From Diabrotica undecimpunctata (taxonomy: Eukaryota; Arthropoda; Insecta; Coleoptera; Chrysomelidae), in NCBI RefSeq assembly GCF_040954645.1, contig NC_092804.1, positions 88,897,717 to 88,961,716 on the forward strand: a stretch of DNA of 64,000 nt, in the 5' to 3' direction. A model generated the notes under the pieces. That model saw only the letters and a list, made by a program, of their open reading frames with translations, searched no databases and had not been told where the DNA came from. Shown here piece by piece: positions 23,989 through 33,700 of this stretch. How positions within the stretch are numbered: the first letter of the stretch is position 1; every line of letters starts with the position of its first letter. The translations under genes were made by a program, and so were the position numbers.

Positions 23989-24288
23989 ATGAATCCCATC
24001 GAGTACATACATAGAGTAATAGAATTTCAAAGAAAACTTGATCGGTTAAAGAAAGACATTAAATCATATGAGGATTTTAAACATATTACAAGACAATTAG
24101 ATAGCGTGAATTTTGACAACAGCACGTAGAAACCCGAAGAGTTGAATCTACAGCAGCAGCAGCAAGACACCTGGTCCTGTAGAAAACTGCCACCAGCTAC
24201 ATATCCATTAAGACGTATTCAACCAATACCATGTTTGTCAGCAACAACACCACGGGTGTCAGCAGCAACAACACCAGCGAGTATATGA
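23989..24288 (+). pseudogene. Small Polinton frame of unknown role, one internal stop
   Basis: The ATG at 23989 opens NPIEYIHRVIEFQRKLDRLK, a likely short amphipathic helix. A TAG at 24127 ends it at 46 residues, and the same frame then continues through a QQQQQ run and a Thr/Pro-rich stretch to a TGA at 24286. The two parts may be one 99-codon gene with a nonsense change, or only the first part may be real. No family is recognised. Confidence 0.35.
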
Positions 24289-24398
24289 AAAGTGAAATAG
24301 ATAATGTCTTTGCAATGTCCTGTGTAATATTAGCATCTGTATTTATCTTAATTTTAAAAATTATTTTTGAAATTGTAAGAAGAAAATTTGAATCATGA
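24231..24398 (+). CDS. Small single-pass membrane protein, Polinton-borne
   Basis: The ATG at 24231 gives 55 residues: an Asn/Thr/Ser-rich head with several N-x-T/S sites, then MSCVILASVFILILKIIF as one membrane span, then a basic tail (VRRKF). It overlaps the end of the preceding small frame in another phase. The tail-to-tail position against the capsid block and the intact frame suggest a genuine element gene. Polintons often carry small membrane proteins, but the role is unknown. Confidence 0.4.
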   Translation: MFVSNNTTGVSSNNTSEYMKSEIDNVFAMSCVILASVFILILKIIFEIVRRKFES

Positions 24399-24626
24399 TT
24401 CTTCATGAAACCAGTGACGTAGACGATCCACAGTTCTTTCGGTGCATGAAAATAATCCAGTGGCATGACATGGGTTTGGAGTAGGACCAACGTTTCCAGT
24501 AGCACAAGGCGTACCATCAAATTTGCAAACATCAATAATAAGCGGAAAAAACTCCGAAAACGTGGCGTTTCCTATCCAAATATTCTGCTTTTTGTTCCCC
24601 TCGAACGTAGATACAGTCAGCTGCAT
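24393..24626 (-). CDS. Unknown Cys-containing frame after the capsid gene
   Basis: 77 residues, with NIWIGNATFSEFFPLIIDVC, then TPCATGNVGPTPNPC, SC and a charged end. It overlaps the end of the major capsid frame in another phase. It does not match the second half of a Polinton capsid protein that I would expect here. It could be the tail of a displaced gene or chance; the four Cys in PC...NPC...SC argue mildly for a real product. Confidence 0.3.
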   Translation of the reverse strand: MQLTVSTFEGNKKQNIWIGNATFSEFFPLIIDVCKFDGTPCATGNVGPTPNPCHATGLFSCTERTVDRLRHWFHEES

Positions 24627-25302
24627 ACAACAACTTGGTTTCTAGTATTTCATTTATTTTGGATAGTTTAACTTGGGAATCATTGGGAAATATGTGCTTG
24701 CCTCTGAGCTCAATATTGGTAATGTTAATCTTAACAGTTGTAACTTGGCCTTGAGTTTTTTCTTTGACAGTTATGCAATCGTTGCCGTTTCGAGCTCGAA
24801 CTAGTCTTATTGTTTGACGACCACACGTAATCAAAGGATAATCATTGAAAATGTTGAACACATGCTTAAGAGGCATCTGTATGTTGAATGAATGATCAGC
24901 AGCGTGTACAATTGGATCCCTAGGGTAATTCCAGCCTGCCATTGCCATATGACTGGAATCTTCTTGAGTATAACATGTCATAGTACGTACAGCGCTTACG
25001 ATACCAGGATACCGCACTGTTTCCATCTCCCTTGCGCTTTCGCTGTACGTACACGAATCGAAAAGAGAAGCACCAACATTATTTGCTAGTTTAACGTCAC
25101 CAGTTCCGTTAATTGCGAGCGATCCTTTAATGCATAACAAGGTTTCGCTCATTGCAAAGAACGAACGAAGTGATTGCAAAAATAATTTGTTTGCAAACGT
25201 AAGATGTTGCCGCTTAGATGAGGACGTAAGATGTTGCCGCTTAGACGGTTGCTCAACTAATGGTGTACTATGGGCAGTAGATTGCCTTATTAATAATCCC
25301 AT
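24532..25302 (-). pseudogene. Polinton major capsid protein, N-terminal half
   Basis: After a Ser/Thr-rich start the frame reads LLCIKGSLAINGTGDVKLAN, then ASLFDSCTYSESA, then GIVSAVRTMTCYTQ, AGWNYP, and LKHVFNIFNDYPLITCGRQT. This is the first jelly-roll of the double jelly-roll capsid protein of insect Polintons, including the AGW and LFxxxxDY words. That protein is normally about 400-650 residues; here similarity ends near KINEILETK, about residue 220, and the chain closes with unrelated residues. It would form the hexon-like shell. The truncation should make it non-functional. Confidence 0.7.
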
Positions 25303-25309
25303 TTCCCTT

Positions 25310-25999
25310 TTGATCTAACTTCCAGCACCAATGTGCCTCTTGTGTTCTCCCAATGTTCTCCTCTAAAGTTTACAGGTCGTCCTTCTTGATCGACAGCCAA
25401 CACTGTGATAGTGGTAATTTCTCGTTGCGGTACAACAGGTAAATACAACAAATTGTGTGGAGTTTCGTCAATTGCGTACCCAGGATTTGATTGTATGACA
25501 AATTCGTAGATCGTGTGAGCAGGTAGTTACCATCGAAGGCTACGGTACTAATGTTTCATTCAAAGCGTATGCTAGATATTTTAATAATCCTAACAGGTCG
25601 ATCTGAAGAATGCGTCTGTCCTGGATTTAGTATTGCAGGAGAAAATCCCAATACTGTACCAAGACTGTCAGGTTGCTTAAACGAAATCTTATATTTGCTG
25701 AAAATTTGACACTGCAACGTGTTATGGTTAGGTTTTAGACTAAATACGATATTGAAGAATATTACGTATTCTTCAATATCGGCAATTTCATAACATCCAT
25801 CGGGGAAATCAAATTGTTGCAATTTGTTTTTGTCATCGTAGTAATAACACTTGGTATTTTCAATGTTTGGTATACTATTGTAGGAATGGAAAAATCGAAG
25901 AGCTATCTCATAATCTTTGTTCGGATCCAACACGATCGGTGTGGGAGGTTGAAATGAGAATATGTAATTGGTGCTGTCTACTCTCAACAACTGCGACAT
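25310..25999 (-). pseudogene. Penton-like minor capsid protein, frameshifted
   Basis: Frame 25999-25556 has MSQLLRVDSTNYIFSFQPPT, the word DYEIALRFFHSYNSIPNI, KYKISFKQPDSLGTVLGF and HSSDRPVRIIKISSIRFE. After a break near 25550 the chain continues AHTIYEFVIQSNPGYAIDET, then NLLYLPVVPQREITTITVL and VDQEGRPVNFRGEHW, ending near 25315. This matches the single jelly-roll penton-like protein of insect Polintons, about 220-230 residues. A stop or shift occurs at the join and again before AHTIYEF. It would sit at capsid vertices. A 15-bp perfect inverted repeat lies inside the frame at 25747-25781. Confidence 0.7.
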
Positions 26000-26056
26000 G
26001 ATGACTGACTCTCGTCAATGTATTAATAGGTTATTATATTAGAAAAACAACAATAT

Positions 26057-26351
26057 TTACTTTAATAGTTTTATTTGTTCCAAAGCAAGTTTACATAAAT
26101 GACATGAAGCTTGAGAATCAGGTGGGCCATCCCAGTGAGTCCTCCAATCCGGTCTGTTATAATGAACGAAGCAGGGAAGTAGTATCTTCAGGTTAAATTC
26201 TCCTCGATATTCTTCAGGCAATTTATGCCATATTTTTAACAATTCTGTAGGTCGTACAGTATGTATTTTAGTTCTTCTTCACTGAATTCTGTAAAACATT
26301 TTTTGTAAAACATATGGTCCATAAGCAGTTCTGTACTTTTAGTAGGCTCCA
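26057..26351 (-). pseudogene. Small conserved Polinton protein, frameshifted
   Basis: From the ATG at 26351 the frame reads EPTKSTELLMDHMFYKKCF and EEELKYILYDLQ, then shifts phase near 26240 and continues IWHKLPEEYRGEFNLKILLP, DWRTHWDGPPDSQ and SCHLCKLALEQIK. It is about 95 residues in all and sits between the penton and protease genes on the same strand. One C-x2-C pair is present, too little for a zinc finger. Function unknown. Confidence 0.5.
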
Positions 26352-26863
26352 TTATATAAAAACTTTAAGCATAAATGTCCACAAATAATTTGATTGCAGG
26401 TTTGATACTGATGGTTATTATATGAAATGTTGGCACGTGCACCACCCAGATACTTAACAAGTTCTTTGGTCGGCTTCAAATTACCAAATGAATCGAAATA
26501 CTCTACGTTGTTGTTTATCTTTCTGTATGCTACCCAATGTGTTCCGTCATGTGTGGACACATCCAAGTTTACTATTGCACATTCTCGTTGTCGAGGACCG
26601 TCTCTAGGCAGAGCGTCATTCATGAAAACACCTCGAAAATGTGGTATTTTAAGGATCTTAGCATAATGTGCAATCTCCACATCATATAGCGGACGATTGG
26701 GTAGCTTTATTGGAAGTTTTTTTTTCAAATACAAGCCGAATCCACCTCTCGGTTTCTTACGTAGGTACAGCCCCGAACCGATGTGTTCCATTGACCTGGT
26801 ATGGCAAATATCCTCCTCCAATTTCTTTTGAGCATTCTTAGCGCCGACTACTGTCTTCGCCAT
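26339..26863 (-). CDS. Adenain-type cysteine protease of the Polinton
   Basis: The N-terminal part has SGLYLRKKPRGGFGLYLKKK. The core runs HFRGVFMNDALP, IVNLDVSTHDGTHWVAYRK (catalytic His in THW), YFDSFG (acidic partner) and YQTCNQIICGHLCLKFLY (Gln and catalytic Cys in ICG). All three catalytic positions are kept and the frame is whole for 174 residues. This class (C5/C57/Ulp1-like) matures capsid proteins. In insect Polintons the GLYLK-rich part usually belongs to a fusion with the PLA2-like protein; here the two frames overlap out of phase by 16 nt, so this may be the second half of a broken fusion. Confidence 0.8.
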   Translation of the reverse strand: MAKTVVGAKNAQKKLEEDICHTRSMEHIGSGLYLRKKPRGGFGLYLKKKLPIKLPNRPLYDVEIAHYAKILKIPHFRGVFMNDALPRDGPRQRECAIVNLDVSTHDGTHWVAYRKINNNVEYFDSFGNLKPTKELVKYLGGARANISYNNHQYQTCNQIICGHLCLKFLYNGAY

Positions 26864-27495
26864 TCCAGCTGCACCCCCTCACCCCCCGCTAAAGCCCCCA
26901 AAGCCGAAAGGCCCGCAAATAGAGGTATGAGGGGTAGAAAACCTCCGGATTTTAGTGGTAGCACTCGTGGAACATCAACTTCTTTACGACCACCAAGTCT
27001 TTTGATTATAGATTTTGCTATTCGTACAGCCGTCAAAGCAGTATCTGTTAACAATGCTCCTCTTTTCATGGACTTTGCAATTTTTGAGACAACATCTCGA
27101 TTGAAAGAGTAACGTCCCCGTCTTCCACGACGAGAGCATCCCATCCCCAACTTTCTTTTCGTTTTCATTCCGCCAGTTACAATTAAAGCAGCAATTTTTT
27201 CACCAATGCTAGCGTCTTTCGACTTGAAGCGCTCCCAAGCTCTATCTTCCAATTCTTTATCTGCCTTGTGACGTTCTTCGAGAGATGAATGCTGCGAATA
27301 AGCGATATCAAGTCGTCTGCAAGCTGCGTCTAATGGATTAATTCCTAGATCTCCACGTGCAAGACGTTTTTTTAGTTTTGTTCCAGGTCCACAATACTGA
27401 TAACCAGGAATATGTAGTTCAATTGGCAGTTTATTAATTAAAGAGTTCACGAGACCTCCTCCTTCGACGTCCAACATTGGACTGATGTCATGCAA
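26848..27495 (-). CDS. PLA2-like minor capsid protein of the Polinton
   Basis: 215 residues. Near residue 34 comes YQYCGPGTKLKKRLARGD, a calcium-loop-like YCGPGT, followed by INPLDAACRRLDIAYSQHSS. This is the phospholipase A2-like fold shared with the unique region of parvovirus VP1 and used to breach endosomal membranes. The catalytic pair is normally His-Asp; here the first residue is Leu, so lipase activity is doubtful. Basic and hydrophobic stretches follow (KSGGFLPLIPLFAGLSALG). The end is out of phase with the protease frame. The gene is divergent from the ATPase gene, only 31 bp away. Confidence 0.75.
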   Translation of the reverse strand: MHDISPMLDVEGGGLVNSLINKLPIELHIPGYQYCGPGTKLKKRLARGDLGINPLDAACRRLDIAYSQHSSLEERHKADKELEDRAWERFKSKDASIGEKIAALIVTGGMKTKRKLGMGCSRRGRRGRYSFNRDVVSKIAKSMKRGALLTDTALTAVRIAKSIIKRLGGRKEVDVPRVLPLKSGGFLPLIPLFAGLSALGALAGGEGVQLEWRRQ

Positions 27496-27526
27496 GTGGT
27501 GACATCTATAATATATTACCGTACTT
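27496..27526. promoter_or_regulatory. Divergent intergenic gap, possible two-way promoter
   Basis: Only 31 bp separate the starts of the PLA2-like gene (minus) and the ATPase gene (plus). It contains CTATAATATATTACC. Such compaction is typical of viruses; any promoter must overlap coding sequence. Confidence 0.35.
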
Positions 27527-28231
27527 ATGAACTACACTTGTCACACGATGAAGGTCGTTCAGCAAGAGCAGAAGCTACCAATTGATAATCTGGACATTGT
27601 CCAGAAAACAACCAACAGTAAACATGGTAAATTGCTACCGAATTCATTCAGAGCCATTATTTGTGGTCCAAGTGGGTGCGGAAAAACGAATGTCATGCTA
27701 TCCCTTCTTTTCAATTCAAATGGCGCCAAGTTTAAAAATGTCTATGTTTATTCGAAATCCCTCTTTCAACCGAAATACCAACTACTGCAAGATGTAATAG
27801 CTCAAGTTAAAGGTGTAGGATATTACCCATTTAAAGACAACGAAGAAATTATTAGTCCCAGCGAAGCTAAACCTCACTCTGTGTTTTTATTTGACGATGT
27901 TGAGTGTGATGGTAAACAAAAGATTCGCGAGTATTATTCCATGTGTCGGCATAAAGATATCGATGCCGCTTACTTATGCCAAACATATTCAAAAATACCA
28001 AAGCAGTTAATTAGAGACAACTGTAACATGATTGTATTATTTAAGCAGGACGAGATAAATCTGAAACATATATTTGATGAACACGTATCGCCAGACATGT
28101 CATTTGATGAATTTAAAAAAATGTGTTCAGAATGTTGGCGAGATAGGTATGGTACTTTGGTAATTATGAAAGATTTTGCGCTCAACAATGGTCGATATCG
28201 CAAAGGATTTGATAAATATATAAAATTATAA
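27527..28231 (+). CDS. Genome-packaging ATPase (FtsK/HerA type)
   Basis: 234 residues, intact. Walker A is IICGPSGCGKTNVMLSLLF (residues about 44-62) and Walker B is SVFLFDDVECDG (about 118-129). YYSMCRHKDIDAAYLCQTYS and QLIRDNCNMIVLFKQDE follow, matching the sensor region of Polinton, adenovirus IVa2-like and poxvirus A32-like packaging ATPases. It would pump element DNA into the capsid. The second in-frame ATG at residue 8 (MKVVQQEQ) is an alternative start. This is the best preserved gene of the element. Confidence 0.9.
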   Translation: MNYTCHTMKVVQQEQKLPIDNLDIVQKTTNSKHGKLLPNSFRAIICGPSGCGKTNVMLSLLFNSNGAKFKNVYVYSKSLFQPKYQLLQDVIAQVKGVGYYPFKDNEEIISPSEAKPHSVFLFDDVECDGKQKIREYYSMCRHKDIDAAYLCQTYSKIPKQLIRDNCNMIVLFKQDEINLKHIFDEHVSPDMSFDEFKKMCSECWRDRYGTLVIMKDFALNNGRYRKGFDKYIKL

Positions 28232-28255
28232 GGTGATCGGTTAGTCGTTAACAAC

Positions 28256-29280
28256 ATGTCAGATGATACGGTTGCCATTGCGCTTCGCAAGAAGAAAGTC
28301 GCCGAATTGGCTAGATCAATTTGGAAAAAATATTTGGCATTGAAATTAGGCCTAACAGAACAAGATGAGTCCCTAAATAAACTATTTAAACCACTCTCGA
28401 AACCTCTCAAGGATATTGCACAATCATCAAAAACGTTACATCATACTATTACTAACAAGTTTGATCAAGTTAAGAAAGAAGAAGTGAAAAAGGAGGAGGA
28501 GGAGGAGAATGGTGGTGATGATAATGTATTTCTGGATGCACCCGATCTAGCGGTACCTAATGAAAACATTATTCAAGAACCAATCGAGATTCCGATGGAT
28601 GCCACAGACGAATATATCGATCAATATCGTCCAATAAGTCATAAGTACATAAAAGAATATTTGATAAAAGACGATAAAATTGATAAAAACTATGGTCCAT
28701 TTTACGATTCTATTAGTAGTTGGATAATGGGAAAACGTCGAATAAACTTTGACAAACGCAATGGAGACATAATAATAATTCGAGAACGTGATTTAAAAGA
28801 ACGTAGGTTAGGTGGTACGCCAGGTCTGTATTAACTTTTATTTTATGCCAACCCCGAACAGTATAATGATGAGGATTTACAAAAGTATAAAACACTGTTG
28901 AAAAACACAGAGATTCATCTGGATACCTTAGGACGTCTTAAAGGTTCCAGCGGAGAAAAATACCATTCTATTATTTAACCTCTATTCAAGCAATCTGATG
29001 CAGCAATGAAAAAGCATGCAACTCGATCAAAAAAGAACTTGAACACAGAACGAAAACAACAACACGATCATCGTCATCTACGGCCAAAGGAACGGGATTG
29101 GATGACTCTCGTTTAACATACAACACTGCACCCATGGAGTATATTTATTGGTATGATCCAAATGAGCTAGTTGAACGTCTTAAACTATTGGTGGCTTCGA
29201 AAGACGTCGGCAACACATCTCTCGACAACGAAATCGTAGCCATCATCAATGAACTAAAAGAAGCTAATATAATAGAGTAA
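28256..29280 (+). pseudogene. Conserved Polinton protein of unknown role
   Basis: Frame 28256-28834 has KKKVAELARSIWKKYLALKL, a very acidic KKEEEEENGGDDN stretch, and ends at RRLGGTPGLY with a stop. The chain then continues in other phases with ANPEQYNDEDLQKYKTLLKN, GSSGEKYHSII and, from about 29125, MEYIYWYDPNELVERLKLLV and EIVAIINELKEANIIE, the C-terminal end. The same order is known for an uncharacterised protein of insect Polintons of roughly 340-400 residues. At least two breaks are present. It starts 24 bp after the ATPase stop. Confidence 0.65.
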
Positions 29281-29286
29281 CTGGGA

Positions 29287-29916
29287 ATGACTTCCACTAT
29301 GAGTGTCGACAAATTCGGTCATTACTCTCGTAATAGTAGTAACGCCCAAAAGGTGGCACGAGTTACTTTTCCACATACGCCTGACGGAAATATTAATGCC
29401 GAAAATGTGAAAATTTGCAATATCAAGGATCCATCAGACGCTGGCGATGCTGCAACGAAAAAATACGTTAATAAACAAATCTATGAGTTGCGTAACCTGC
29501 ACTATCCATTAATTCAAACACATGGTGTGATATTGCAGCAAAAAACTAATGACATACAGGATTTAGCAATCGGACTAAACGATGTAAGAAAGGAGCTTCA
29601 TAAAACTACAGTTCCACTTCTCGAGCAAAAGTTACAAAAAATAATCAAAGATGGCCAGAATACACTAAAAAATGATGCGAAGAACAGTATAAATATGTTG
29701 AAAAAAATAATCCAAGATAATTTGAACACACTGAAAAAGGATATGAAGAACAATTTAAAATCTGCTGCAGAAACAGCTGCAAAGCATACGATGTACGATA
29801 TAAAGATGGAACAGAGGATAAATCAAGTGGAACAATCATTAAAAAGCATAGTAGATAGCGTTCATTCATGGGATATAGACAAACGTCTTAAGGTAGTGGA
29901 AGGTGCGTTAAAATAA
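29287..29916 (+). CDS. Coiled-coil, fibre-like Polinton protein
   Basis: 209 residues, intact. The N-terminal part has VDKFGHYSRNSSN, FPHTPDGNINAENVKICNIK and DPSDAGDAATKKYVNK, a repeat-like head seen in several virus fibre or tail proteins. From residue 100 to the end it is nearly all heptad-like Leu/Ile and Lys (LKKIIQDNLNTLKKDMKNNL), a long coiled coil. Its stop overlaps the integrase start by one base (TAATG). A surface fibre role is an inference from the layout only. Confidence 0.6.
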   Translation: MTSTMSVDKFGHYSRNSSNAQKVARVTFPHTPDGNINAENVKICNIKDPSDAGDAATKKYVNKQIYELRNLHYPLIQTHGVILQQKTNDIQDLAIGLNDVRKELHKTTVPLLEQKLQKIIKDGQNTLKNDAKNSINMLKKIIQDNLNTLKKDMKNNLKSAAETAAKHTMYDIKMEQRINQVEQSLKSIVDSVHSWDIDKRLKVVEGALK

Positions 29917-30688
29917 TGTCTAAAGAAAAGAAAGAGGTGGTGTATGAGTTGCATAAACCAGCACGAAAAAACTATCCTCGTCGTCGAACAATAATCAAAG
30001 GAATCGATGACTTATGGCAAATGGATTTGGCTGAAATGCGTCCTTATGCACACCAAAATAAAAATTACAAACTAATACTAGTTGTAATTGACTGTTTTTC
30101 AAAATTTGTGTGGACACGTCCTCTAAAAACGAAGACTGGTGAGGAAATTACTCAGGCATTTTCGAATATTTTCGCTCATACTCGACGAGTCCCAAAAAAC
30201 TTACAATCTGATCAGGGAAGGGAACCGAATTTTACAACAGAAAATTTCAAAATTTAATGCAAAAACACGAAATTAATCATTAAAGCACCTACACGATCAA
30301 AAAAGCTGCCATTTGTGAAAGAGTCATTAGAACGTTGAAAGTAAAGTTGTAGAAGATTGCCAGTCCACGAAAGTTTAAAGTTGGCGACATTGTGCGTGTA
30401 TCAAAGGCAAAACATTTCTTCGAAAAGGCCTACACACCCAATTGGACTACTGAATTATTTAAAATTACACAAGTTAAGATAACAAATCCTATAACGTATT
30501 TGCTCGAAGACATGCAAGGTGCACCGATTAGCGGCGGTTTTTACGAAGAAGAATTGCAGAAAACATCAAGTCCTGACATATACCTGGTCGAAAAAGTACT
30601 CAGATGAAAAGGCAATAAGATGTATGTGAAATGGTTAGGAATGGATAGCAAACACAACAGCTGGATAGATAAATTGAATATAGTTTGA
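29916..30688 (+). pseudogene. Polinton integrase with C-terminal chromodomain, deleted in the middle
   Basis: Frame 29916-30257 has LHKPARKNYPRRRTI, DDLWQMDLAEMRPYA (first Asp), LILVVIDCFSKFVW and NLQSDQGREPNF (second Asp), then a stop. In another phase CERVIRTLKVKL supplies the Glu of the D-D-E triad. About 100 residues usual after that are missing. From 30370 KFKVGDIVRVSKAKHFFEKA is the C-terminal domain, and near 30580 YLVEKVLR, a stop, then KGNKMYVKWLGMDSKHNSWI is a chromodomain. The enzyme would insert the element in host DNA. At least three breaks are present. Confidence 0.85.
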
Positions 30689-30751
30689 GGATCTATATTT
30701 CGATTTGCCGCGTAGACATACATTTTTTGAAAAGGCCAAAACTTAACAAAC

Positions 30752-33700
30752 CTAACTTTTATTTCGAACGACGCTATATTTTACTCCTTTTGCCTTTTTT
30801 GTTATTCCCAAATTTCCTATGTCACATTCAATTCTCTCTTTGTTTAGTTGTTTTCTTTCTAGACGCTGTCTCTCTTTTTCCCTCTCCTCGTCAGTTATTT
30901 GCAGTTTAAATGTGTACATTTTTGATCGTAATCCAATAAAATGTGTAATTATTTTCCCATTTGCCTCGTCCTTCATTAATCCAGGCACCTTTTTATTTAG
31001 TCGTTCTATCTCGTATGGGTTGTTTTCGGCATAGTCGGAGGTATCAAATTTACTTGGATGCGCATTTAAAACCTCTCTATATGCATCTGAACATTGCAAT
31101 TCATAAATAAAGCTGTCTGTATCCATATAAAGCAATGAACAGTTTTTTTCTCCCATCGTTGGAAGCATAAAGTTGTAGTGAAAATCATACATACATAATT
31201 TGTATATATCGAGGATTGCTGCGCCTATATAGAGGGGTTTATTAAAGCATACTTCTGATTTCTTAAGTTCGATAGCTACCAAATTCTCATGAAAGATCGT
31301 ACAACTGTGAAATCGACTACTTGCAATCAGATTTTTGGTTCCATACCTTCCATGCCATTTTTTACATAATTTTACAATACGATGACGTCTTTGATTCTGT
31401 AATGTCTTCCCAAACACAGCATTATTCATCAACTTGAAAAGATTTTTTTCAAAGCTATTTGTTGCTTTAGCTCTAACTTGAGTATTCAGGTTATTGTAGG
31501 ACTGCAGCCACGCAGATTGTTTAAATTTCAAAACTCTATGTATCTTTGTTAAAATTAATCCGTTGGCCAATGTGTGTTTAAGATTTCTATAATGAATAAT
31601 ATATTTTGTTTTGTGATATAAGGTTGGTACTAACTTTGGCAATTTTGAACCGGGCGGAATGCGATGTTCGGCAGCAAATGGAAAATCTTTATGATTGTCA
31701 TGTAATTCGCGTGGATACTCTAAGTCAACTTGGAAAAAATAGCCCTCCTTTGCATCATCCGGTATTGACATAATATCGATATGACCTTCGGGCAGATTAC
31801 CAACACCAAATTTTGTAACATCATCGATCCACTTGAACCCTCCATACGGAAGCAATTGTGACATTGCCTAGCCATAAAGATTGTTCACATCTAAATAGAG
31901 GATGTACTTAGAGGGCCGTGTGGGATCATAAGACGAAATGTATTTGTTGTTGGCCTCCGAATATCTGTTGCTACAAATAGATATTCCACCTCTTATGGCT
32001 TTTTCCATGAACAAGATCATATCCACATCTTTTTGTGTGTATCTCAACATACAATCCCACGTGTATTCACCCAAACTTTTACAATTAAATTTCTGCCAAA
32101 CATTTTGCGCATGAGCATACTTCTCTTCACTAATGTATTCATTATTTAACTTATTATAAAAATGGTTAATTTTGGGTAAAGAAGTTTCATCTAATTTATC
32201 TATACTCAATGTAATCATAGCAAAATACTTCTTTACAAGTTAACAAATTAAATGAATCATCATCTAATTGACTAAATTCTCGTTTTAAAATCTTCTTTTC
32301 GGGTGTATCTAAAAATGATGCCAATTCATCCAGTGAAGCTCTTATAAATCTTAGAGAATCAATAAATCGTAATTTAATTTCATCTTGATTAGTTTGTAAT
32401 GTAAATGAAATGTATTTTTCTTTGTTTATGGGAAGTAAGCTCAAGTGCCCATGTTTGCAAAGATCTATAATCATGAAATGCGAGTCGTAACCACTAAAAT
32501 TGTGAAATACAATGGGAACGACAAACAATTTTTTAAAGTTCAAATTACATGCTTGGTGTGCAAATCCTCGTACTTGTCCAGTAAAATGGTCGTGATCTAC
32601 AACAATTGTATCTGGAGCCAAAAAGCGTTTTTCACAAATATGGCACACAGTTGCTCCATTTGAGCTAGGTTTTTCGACGATAGGTACAATTGTCTTTATT
32701 TTGGAATTTACAAATGTGAAAATTTCGGCCATTTCTTTTGCGAACCACTCCATGCAATTTTCACCTCTATAGCTATTAAAATAAGATAAACTATCATCGT
32801 AAGCACATTTTAAATAATAACCTGCACTAAAAGGTACATGTTTCTGATATTTTGCTGTTTTGCTCAATGTGACATTGGAATCCGTAAAATTATGTAATTG
32901 ACATTCAAAATCGGCATAAACTATAAACGGAGTTGTTTGTTTGTATGTAAAATTGCGAAAAGCCACATGATCATATTTAGGAACAGTCATTTTGCATTTA
33001 TTCATATCTGAACACATTTCTTCGTGCTCTGCTAGTTTGCTTTCACTGTGAGAATAGTTTAAACAACGATCGCAAATATACTTTTTATTGTGGTACTTGT
33101 TTACTTGTGACCTCACTAATTTTCCTAAATATTTAATCCAACAATAATGAAGACGTATGTCAGTCTGATCGTCATCTTCTGGAGGAGCATCGTAATCGTT
33201 TAATTTCGGAAAATATTTATCTTGTACAAGAAGCAAATTCACATGCTTTTCCATCTTTTGCGGTGTCAGTCTGGCAGGTATTACTTCGTAAAATTGTTTG
33301 TCGTTAACTACGTTTAATTCTAATACAAAAACATTAACTGATATGGCGTTTAATTTTTCGAATTTTGAAATTTGGTTTAATGGCCATTGAGCTTGCTAAT
33401 TTGTCCGTTTGCAAAATAGTAGAATAATGTGGATATTTAGATACTCTTTGTGGATCCTTAGTAACAGGACACAAAGCGCTAACTATTGACCAATAAAAGC
33501 ATGCCTGATCGAAATTATGCACATTAATGCACGCTCGTTTTTTCTGAATCTCTATTGGTAATTCAATGAAGGATGAGCCGTTTCCTATTTCCACTTTATT
33601 AATATTAACCTCCAATGAAATTACTTTAGATAGCGCGGCCCCCGAATCTTTTTCAGCAAATTCAGACAAGTTTGTAAAAATTTTATCTTTAACATATTCA

